Below, in pieces: positions 58,668 to 64,000 of a stretch of 64,000 nt of DNA. This DNA is from Nostoc sp. PCC 7107 (lineage in GTDB: Bacteria > Cyanobacteriota > Cyanobacteriia > Cyanobacteriales > Nostocaceae). The DNA lies in assembly GCF_000316625.1 (NCBI RefSeq), contig NC_019676.1, positions 1,041,001-1,105,000 of the forward strand, in the 5' to 3' direction. The translations under genes and the position numbers were made by a program. The notes beneath the pieces were generated by a model, which saw only the letters and a list, made by a program, of their open reading frames with translations, was not told where the DNA came from and did no database searches. How positions within the stretch are numbered: the first letter of the stretch is position 1; every line of letters begins with the position of its first letter.

Positions 58668-59461
58668 GGGTTGGGGAATGCGATCGCTATAACTTGACCA
58701 TAAGTCATTTTTATGTTCAAGGGACAAGAGAAAAATGACTCATAACATCTACTAATCCCTACACCTACCATATCGAAGACAATCTCCCGTTTGATCTTCT
58801 CTAGAGGAGATACACCACGGCACTAAACTATCTTGAGTGTTTTTACTTGTATTTGTGATATTAGTGGCAATAATGAATACATTGCCATTACTCGCTAAAG
58901 TGGGTTCCGCATTGTACAAATAAGCAGGTAATGCCATTAGTCCAACGCAAATTATCCTATACATACAAACCTCAGCAAACAATTTCCGATCGCGCTATCT
59001 GTGAAGATGCCACCTTGATGAATCGGACTTTCCAAACTGAGCATTGTATGTTGAAGTTGTATCAATTTATGCAATGCTACTAGCCGCAGAGACGTAATTT
59101 CTCAAAGATCAGTTCCATCCCCATATCTTATGTAGCTTATAGGATGGTTATGACTCATAAGATGGCTTCCCACTAACTTATGCAGGCATTACCACAAAGA
59201 AACAGGAAAAAAATCCTCAGTCAGAAATAAACTCTTAACCGCTCAATTCTCAATCACCTTATAGTAGGCAATATCCACAACGCTAAAAATCAGGTATGAA
59301 GAGACTTTTCAGGATTACCCACCTGACTTTCATGGCAATAAACTAGCTGGTACAAAATGTAAAGAAACATGATTTTGCTAGTTAGTTTTTAAGTTAAAAC
59401 TAGTGCAGCAATACTCCATAACTTTGGCAGTGGTGTAAGGGAGTAATAGAATAGTTAACAA
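58668..59461. other. 794-bp region with a possible small exported protein
   Basis: Except for the possible 70-residue gene listed separately, no ORF or RNA is recognised. AT-rich, with a TATGACTCATAAGATGG pair near 59150. It is presumably the tatC upstream region. Confidence 0.4.
58752..58964 (-). CDS. Possible small exported protein
   Basis: 70 residues from MYRIICVGLMALPAYLYNAEPTLASNGNVF (part). The first 25 resemble a signal peptide ending in TLA-S, and the remainder has four cysteines (including CISSREDQTGDC and CRD). No homologue is recalled. The frame is short and could be random, but the signal and Cys pattern make it worth listing. Confidence 0.45.
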   Translation of the reverse strand: MYRIICVGLMALPAYLYNAEPTLASNGNVFIIATNITNTSKNTQDSLVPWCISSREDQTGDCLRYGRCRD

Positions 59462-60277
59462 ATGTTGCCTAATAGCCTACTCATGACTCCTTCATCAGAA
59501 GCTGACACTATCACTAATCCCAATATCGACCTAGAAGGACAAGGCAACTCAGACACTGATTCTCTTGATGAGTTGCCTGGTGAAGTCGAAATGTCTCTGT
59601 TCGACCACTTAGAAGAGTTACGACAACGGATATTCTATTCACTTATCGCTGTAGTCATTTTTGTTATCGGCTGTTTTCTGGCTGTCAAGCCGATCGTGCA
59701 GTTACTAGAAGTACCAGCCGCAGGGGTGAAATTTCTCCAACTTGCACCCGGAGAATATTTCTTTGTCTCCTTGAAAGTCGCTGGCTACAGTGGACTTGTA
59801 CTTTCTACTCCTTTTATCCTTTATCAAATTATTCAGTTTGTCCTCCCAGGCTTGACGCGTCGTGAACGTCGCTTAGTGGGGCCAATCGTTTTAGGGTCTA
59901 GTGTGTTATTTGTTGCTGGGTTAGTCTTTGCCTATTCTGTTCTTATCCCCGCCGCTTTGAGATTTTTCATTAGCTATGGCGCTGATGTCGTAGAACAACT
60001 GTGGTCAATTGATAAATATTTTGAATTTATACTGCTGCTGTTATTTAGCACTGGCTTGGCATTTCAAATTCCGATTATTCAATTATTATTGGGTAATTTG
60101 GGAATTGTTTCTTCTGAGAAAATGCTTTCTGGCTGGCGATATGTAATTATGGCAGCAGTAATTTTAGGTGCTGTCCTCACACCTTCTACCGACCCCTTAA
60201 CCCAAGCTTTATTAGCAGGTGCAGTTTTAGGGCTTTATATGGGCGGGATTGGTTTAGTAAAACTCACAGGTAAATGA
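59462..60277 (+). CDS. tatC: Sec-independent protein translocase TatC
   Basis: 271 residues with six predicted spans and the TatC start [21 protein letters not shown]. The conserved [31 protein letters not shown] follows (shown as two parts). It forms the twin-arginine receptor. An ATG at 59483 (MTPSSEADT) is an equally plausible start. It is inside the inverted segment; in the inferred original order it would lie next to the 77-residue gene and petC, whose product carries a twin-arginine signal. Confidence 0.95.
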   Translation: MLPNSLLMTPSSEADTITNPNIDLEGQGNSDTDSLDELPGEVEMSLFDHLEELRQRIFYSLIAVVIFVIGCFLAVKPIVQLLEVPAAGVKFLQLAPGEYFFVSLKVAGYSGLVLSTPFILYQIIQFVLPGLTRRERRLVGPIVLGSSVLFVAGLVFAYSVLIPAALRFFISYGADVVEQLWSIDKYFEFILLLLFSTGLAFQIPIIQLLLGNLGIVSSEKMLSGWRYVIMAAVILGAVLTPSTDPLTQALLAGAVLGLYMGGIGLVKLTGK

Positions 60278-60329
60278 CACAAATAACTGATGATGCTTCT
60301 CTAAATTGAGAGATTTATAGAGATTTATT

Positions 60330-60386
60330 ATGAATGTACTCCACCAGCGACAAGTATTCGCTGATTTTCTTGAGCGCCTAGCTTTA
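60330..60386 (+). pseudogene. 5' fragment of the 77-codon gene
   Basis: Nineteen codons, MNVLHQRQVFADFLERLAL, from the ATG at 60330 up to the IS. The 3' part lies at 51097-51273. In the inferred parental order this gene follows tatC by 53 bp on the same strand, so they may have formed an operon. Confidence 0.82.
60384..60386. repeat. Target-site duplication, left side of IS copy 2
   Basis: TTA, also present as TTA at 61320-61322 after the right end. It equals the reverse of the TAA flanking copy 1. Confidence 0.7.
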
Positions 60387-61319
60387 GAGGGTGTTTGAAA
60401 AGTTTTGAGGGGTCAAATTTTATGCCAATCGCCTCACCATGATCCGGATCATAGCAAGGTAGATAAACGTCTCTGATGTTTCTGGCAATAACTCATAGTC
60501 TCTGACCAATCGCCGACACCCCATGACCCAACCGAAAGTGCGCTCCACCACCCAACGTTTTTTGAGCAAGACAAAGCCCTTGGTTTGCTCTGGGCGCAAC
60601 ACCACCTGCACAATCCAACGGCAAAAATTCATCACCCACTGCATAAACGGCTCACCGTCAAAGCCGCCATCCACCCAGAGGGTTGTCAAACGAGATACCT
60701 GCTTTTGAGACTGTTTTACCCGTTTGAGAACTAGTTTACCTCCCTCGCGTTCACCCACATTGGCAGCCGTGACTAAGACCCGCAAGACTAATCCCAAGGT
60801 ATCGACCGTCATAAATCGCTTGCGTCCTTTAATTTTCTTACCTGCATCAAAACCCACAGATTGACTTACCATCGCTGCACTCTTGACGCTTTGACTATCG
60901 ATGATCGCTTCCGATGGGCTTCGATGCCGTTCCTCTTCAATCCGTGTCCACTGCCGCAGGCTATCGTGAATTTTCAACCACGTTCCGTCTTTGCGCCATT
61001 TACGAAAATAGCTATATACCGTCTGCCATACAGGAAAGTCACCTGGTAGCGTAGGCGTAGCCCGCCGTAGGCATCGCCATCTAACTCCTTCTACCAGCAC
61101 ATAAAAAATTCCGTTAAGGACTTCCCATATATCAACTTCACGCTTGCGACCCCCAGGTTTTGGTTCTGGAATCATGTCACTCAGAAATTCATATTGAACA
61201 CGGGTCAGATTGCTGGGGTATGCTTTACTCATGTTGCTCTCTCAGTGCTGTCTACTATCTATTCACAGCGTATACTGAGAGGGCTTTTTTACCATCTCTC
61301 CGACTTTTCAAACAGCCTC
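60387..61319 (-). mobile_element. IS5-family-like insertion sequence, copy 2 (933 bp)
   Basis: Same length and ends as copy 1 at 51277-52209, reversed; starts GAGGGTGTTTGAAAAGT and ends with the complement of GAGGCTGTTTGAAAAGT. Flanked by TTA. The identical transposase suggests recent duplication. Confidence 0.93.
60420..61232 (-). CDS. IS5-family transposase, copy 2
   Basis: 270 residues, identical in sequence to the protein of copy 1, including the unusual ATPTLPG insertion derived from the Nostoc repeat at 61046-61077. DDE residues intact. Confidence 0.93.
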   Translation of the reverse strand: MSKAYPSNLTRVQYEFLSDMIPEPKPGGRKREVDIWEVLNGIFYVLVEGVRWRCLRRATPTLPGDFPVWQTVYSYFRKWRKDGTWLKIHDSLRQWTRIEEERHRSPSEAIIDSQSVKSAAMVSQSVGFDAGKKIKGRKRFMTVDTLGLVLRVLVTAANVGEREGGKLVLKRVKQSQKQVSRLTTLWVDGGFDGEPFMQWVMNFCRWIVQVVLRPEQTKGFVLLKKRWVVERTFGWVMGCRRLVRDYELLPETSETFIYLAMIRIMVRRLA

Positions 61320-61922
61320 TTATGCAGCTATTAGCGAAATACTATCGATGAGTTCATCTAATCATCTATTATTTGAAACTTTTGTAGATGATGTATTAAA
61401 TATTATCAGGCGTGAAATCCAATATTTTTGTATTTTTGGAAACAAGTTTTATTAGAACCTATTAACTTTTATTCGCAAGAATATTTTATCAAATATTTAG
61501 AAAATCCAGATATTCCCGCAGAATTAGATTGCCCACATAAAGATGATTTTAATATATTAGATACAATTTTCAAGCACAATCAATCTGAATTAGTTTGGCA
61601 ACTTTGGAGTAAAAAAATAAGTTTTCAAACCATTTCCCCCTTTGACTGAATGTACACGGCTGCTACATTTGATTTCTTTATTTCGGAGTTAGATTGTTAC
61701 AATAACCCTGAAGTGTACCAAGTTGTAGAGCAAGTAGTACTTGCCAGTGGCATTATATTTCTGTTTGATCAATACTGTTTCGTCTGCGATCGCCCAACCA
61801 CATTATCATTAGATCCGGAACATCGTCTTCACGCCGAAGATAAACCAGCAATACAATTTGCTGATGGTTTTAGCATATATTCCAGCCACGGTATGAATAA
61901 TAGTTTTAAAATTATTCAGTAA
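61320..61922 (+). pseudogene. 3' remainder of the DUF6745-like gene, decayed
   Basis: From the junction the frame reads YAAISEILSMSSSNHLLFETFVDDVLNIIRREIQYF before a stop. A second frame from about 61428 continues WKQVLLEPINFYSQEYFIKYLENPD to an in-frame TGA at 61647-61649, then immediately MYTAATFDFFISELD...CDRPTTLSLDPEHRLHAEDKP to 61922. The latter matches the conserved core of the family as I recall (RPT...LD..GRLH...GPA). So it has at least one frameshift and one stop, independent of the IS cut. Confidence 0.8.
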
Positions 61923-61947
61923 TGAAGAGAGATAATTTAGGTTATTT

Positions 61948-62667
61948 TTACGTCTTTTCCTGATTATTAACTGCTAAAAAAGCTATTTTGGCCGCGGCTT
62001 GTTCTGCTGCTTTGATAGAACGTCCTCTACCTTCACCAAGTTTTTTGTCGTAGAGCCAAACTTCTGCTGCAAATCGCTCTTGATTGCGGTTGGGATGATT
62101 AATTTCCTCAACACGATATTCTGGTAAAACTTTAAATTGTGCTTGAGTCCACTCTTGTAAAGCAGCTTTATAGTTTAGCCGAGCCGGATCAAGACGAATT
62201 TCTGTTGCTAGTTGCTCAAAGTGAGAATCTAACCAAGGGCGGATGAGATCTAAATTATTTGTGCTGAGATAGAGCGCACCCAACACAGCTTCAAAAGCAT
62301 CAGCCAAGCGTGATTCTTGACCGACTTTATCACTGGTGGCACTACCAGCAACTAACAAATATAGCTCTAAACCATATTCTCTAGCTAATTGGGCGAGGAT
62401 GCGATCGCTCACTAATACCGAACGAATTGCGGCAAAATCACCGACTTGGCACTCTGGATATTTTTCCCATAAAATCACAGCCGCCGCCAGCCTTACCACT
62501 GCATCGCCAACAAACTCTAGTTGTTCATAATTTGCTGAATCAGATACCGTTGGATGAGTCAGCGCCAAATCTAAAAGTTGCCATTTAATGGGTGCATCTA
62601 ATGGCAAACCAAACTTTCTTACTAAGCTTTCGAGTTGTCTTTGACGACGAGGATAAACAATAGTCAT
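61948..62667 (-). CDS. rnc: Ribonuclease III
   Basis: 239 residues. The signature NYEQLEFVGDAVV lies near residues 46-58, and the second metal-site motif is ADAFEAVLGALYL. A double-stranded RNA-binding domain (NYKAALQEWTQAQFK...AAEQAAAKIAF) is at the C-terminus. It processes rRNA and other duplex RNA. It follows rnpB on the same strand, with repeats between. Confidence 0.95.
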   Translation of the reverse strand: MTIVYPRRQRQLESLVRKFGLPLDAPIKWQLLDLALTHPTVSDSANYEQLEFVGDAVVRLAAAVILWEKYPECQVGDFAAIRSVLVSDRILAQLAREYGLELYLLVAGSATSDKVGQESRLADAFEAVLGALYLSTNNLDLIRPWLDSHFEQLATEIRLDPARLNYKAALQEWTQAQFKVLPEYRVEEINHPNRNQERFAAEVWLYDKKLGEGRGRSIKAAEQAAAKIAFLAVNNQEKT

Positions 62668-62740
62668 TAGTCATTAGTCAATAGTCATTAGTCAATAGTC
62701 ATTAGTCCTCAACAAAGGACGCAGGATGAATGACTAATGA
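62665..62740. repeat. ATTAGTCA tandem repeats between rnc and rnpB
   Basis: GTCATTAGTCATTAGTCAATAGTC and related units, plus complementary TGACTAATGA at 62730. Same unit as the palindrome at 14816-14861. Confidence 0.7.
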
Positions 62741-62747
62741 TCAGAAT

Positions 62748-63200
62748 AGGAGAGAGAGTCGGTAGTAAGCCGGGTTCTGTTATCTATGTAAAAATTTTAC
62801 ATGATGGCAGTTATCTATCTGGGACGGTTGTTACCAAACGCCTCTAGCGGCTCTCATACGCGGAACTGGTAAAAGACCAACCGTAGTTCCTCTGGCCTTG
62901 CTCCCAACCGGGGTTTACCGAGCCAACGCCTCTCGACGCTGCTGGTGCGCTCTTACCGCACCTTTGCACCCTTACCAAAAAAGGCAAAAGTTAAAGGGCA
63001 AAAGTAAAAAGAAATTTTTGTTTCTTTTGCTTTTTTACTTTTTACTTTTTACTTGTTTTGGCGGTATCTTTCTGTGGCACTATCCTCACGATCGCTCGCA
63101 CTGGACGTTATCCAGCAAGTTTGGTCTTTCGGGAGTCCGGACTTTCCTCAAAACTATCATTAATGACGGTTCTGCAACTGCCTACGCCTACTCTCTCCCT
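62748..63200 (-). ncRNA. rnpB: RNase P RNA
   Basis: Minus-strand transcript. The 5' end AGGGAGAGAGTAGGCGTAGG (from about 63200) and the 3' ACTCTCTCTCCT (to about 62748) form helix P1. The conserved GAGGAAAGTCCGGACTCCC of CR-I lies near 63135, and the 3' ACAGAACCCGGCTTACTACC (CR-V) near 62770. The total is about 453 nt, longer than usual because of an internal AAAAGTAAAAA-type repeat at 62975-63055. Such short tandem repeats inside rnpB are established for heterocystous cyanobacteria. RNase P trims tRNA 5' ends. Ends are approximate. Confidence 0.9.
62975..63055. repeat. STRR insertion within rnpB
   Basis: A run of CAAAAGT and TTTTTACTTTT units able to form a hairpin inside the RNA. Equivalent repeat at 46606-46672. 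Confidence 0.75.
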
Positions 63201-63243
63201 AACTCTAGTGTAATCCTGGATGGCATCATGTGTCCGATTTGGA

Positions 63244-63957
63244 TTATTTCTTCTTTTTATTCCAAGGTAGAGCGTAAGTCCAAGGTAATTTTTTGATCGT
63301 GAAAGGACAATTAATCAAATACATCGGTGGAATATTTATACCTGGTGCTATCCCAACCCGAACATCAGATATTCTTAACACTAGCTGTAAAGAAAATTCT
63401 AATTCTTTGCCTCGATTCATAAAGTCGTTATATAGCTTTTTTTGAGGCGGCCCAGCATTTTTTAAGCCAGTGATACTTACTAGAGGTTTTTTTGCAGAAT
63501 AAGTTCCGGCTGTAGAATCCAACTCTAGAACATCTTCGGCTGTTACCTTTTCAGTCAGGGTTTTTTTCGGGGTAATTAAACTGGGAGTTTGTGGTATCGC
63601 TAAGTCACGGGTTAAATATGGAGAAACCCGAATGACACGCCGCGATTGCTTAGTGTGTTCCACTACCAAAGTGCTATTTTCCCAGTCAACATATACAGCT
63701 AGATTATCTGATTTATTTTCAATAGTAATTTGTAATTCTTTTAAATCCTCTAATGAATATGACGAATTAAGTTTAAAAGAAATTCCAATTTGGTCTTTGA
63801 GTTCTTGTGCTGTTAGTTGTTCGTTGACGGCATCACTTTTATACGCATATTTTATTTTATCATCAATGGACTCAACCATGCGATTAAAAGTGTAAGATAC
63901 ACCAATAATATAAAGTGTCAATACAACTAAATTTTGATCGCCGCTACCTCTGATCAT
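63244..63957 (-). CDS. Hypothetical protein with N-terminal hydrophobic segment
   Basis: 237 residues. An N-terminal short hydrophobic stretch (QNLVVLTLYIIGVSYTF) is followed by a globular part (GISFKLNSSYSLEDLKELQITIENKSDNLAVYVDWENS; shown in part), a Pro/Thr linker and a beta-rich C-terminus with a basic tail. AGGGAG is about 13 bases before the ATG. The window ends 43 bp upstream, so a longer start cannot be ruled out. Not recognised. Confidence 0.6.
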   Translation of the reverse strand: MIRGSGDQNLVVLTLYIIGVSYTFNRMVESIDDKIKYAYKSDAVNEQLTAQELKDQIGISFKLNSSYSLEDLKELQITIENKSDNLAVYVDWENSTLVVEHTKQSRRVIRVSPYLTRDLAIPQTPSLITPKKTLTEKVTAEDVLELDSTAGTYSAKKPLVSITGLKNAGPPQKKLYNDFMNRGKELEFSLQLVLRISDVRVGIAPGINIPPMYLINCPFTIKKLPWTYALPWNKKKK

Positions 63958-64000
63958 TTGGAATTTTATCTCCCTGAATTAGTTTTGATTATTTAGCTTC

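Larger units (their letters stand above)
52210..60386. other. Inferred inverted segment between two IS copies
   Basis: About 8.2 kb bounded by inverted, like-sized IS5-type copies. Reversing it rejoins both interrupted genes with correct reading frames at both junctions and one TTA each. It contains seven genes from the exported 203-aa protein to tatC, plus a possible small exported one. This shows recombination (or misassembly) between the IS copies. Strand labels of the genes inside are as in the present sequence. Confidence 0.85.

Noticed and set aside
62748-63200. Open frame of 132 codons on the plus strand (62898-63296)
   Set aside because: It overlaps rnpB in antisense and contains the STRR repeat.

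Overview
The window is chromosomal DNA from a cyanobacterium, most likely a filamentous, heterocyst-forming member of the Nostocales (Nostoc/Anabaena-like). It carries photosynthesis genes (psbH, psbN, psaE, ndhO, petC, petA), the cyanobacterial carotenoid desaturase crtD and many cyanobacteria-only conserved proteins. The HIP1 palindrome GCGATCGC is frequent, AT content is moderate, and tandem heptanucleotide and palindromic repeats of the kind known from Nostoc are abundant. One repeat sits inside the RNase P RNA gene, as described for heterocystous cyanobacteria.

Layout. Bases 1-16,000 hold a flavin oxidoreductase lacking its redox cysteines, a CobD-like aminotransferase, HU, two amidase-signature enzymes (one an AtzE homologue with its small AtzG-like partner), an SLH/OprB porin, a PAP2 phosphatase with an HMA-like N-terminus, and several conserved hypotheticals. 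Bases 16,000-33,000 are mostly housekeeping and photosynthesis: an RRM RNA-binding protein, CysQ, a PfkB kinase, RsmI, rpsU, Pth, TatA, PsbH/PsbN, an alpha-mannosidase riddled with repeats, MraY, a fibrillin-like protein, PsaE, MutM, NdhO and Mdh. Bases 33,200-37,300 hold a compact three-gene operon (winged-helix protein, P-loop ATPase, PD-(D/E)XK nuclease-like protein). It looks like an accessory, possibly defensive, system that I do not recognise. An IS4-like element with a clean 9-bp target duplication follows. Bases 39,500-51,000 contain a double Nif11-like protein, Pgi, a RelE-like toxin pair, a LivM/LivG (Nat-like) transporter pair, HemA, the class II bisphosphatase GlpX, glutaredoxin, and petC-petA. 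Bases 61,900-64,000 hold RNase III, rnpB and a hypothetical protein.

The main discovery is between 51,000 and 62,000. Two copies of a 933-bp IS5-type element with identical encoded transposases lie in opposite orientation (51,277-52,209 and 60,387-61,319). The four sequences flanking them make sense only if the segment between them (52,210-60,386, about 8.2 kb) is flipped. After flipping, the half-genes rejoin with one 3-bp target duplication removed. One join gives a clean 77-codon gene; the other restores the reading frame of a DUF6745-like gene across the junction. I infer homologous recombination between the two inverted IS copies, or an assembly misjoin at them. In the ancestral order tatC would lie close to petC, whose product has a twin-arginine signal; tatA is elsewhere in the window.

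A second theme is invasion of genes by short repeat families. In-frame copies occur in cobD, the PfkB kinase, the alpha-mannosidase (three kinds), the M16 peptidase and the IS5 transposase itself, and one lies in rnpB.
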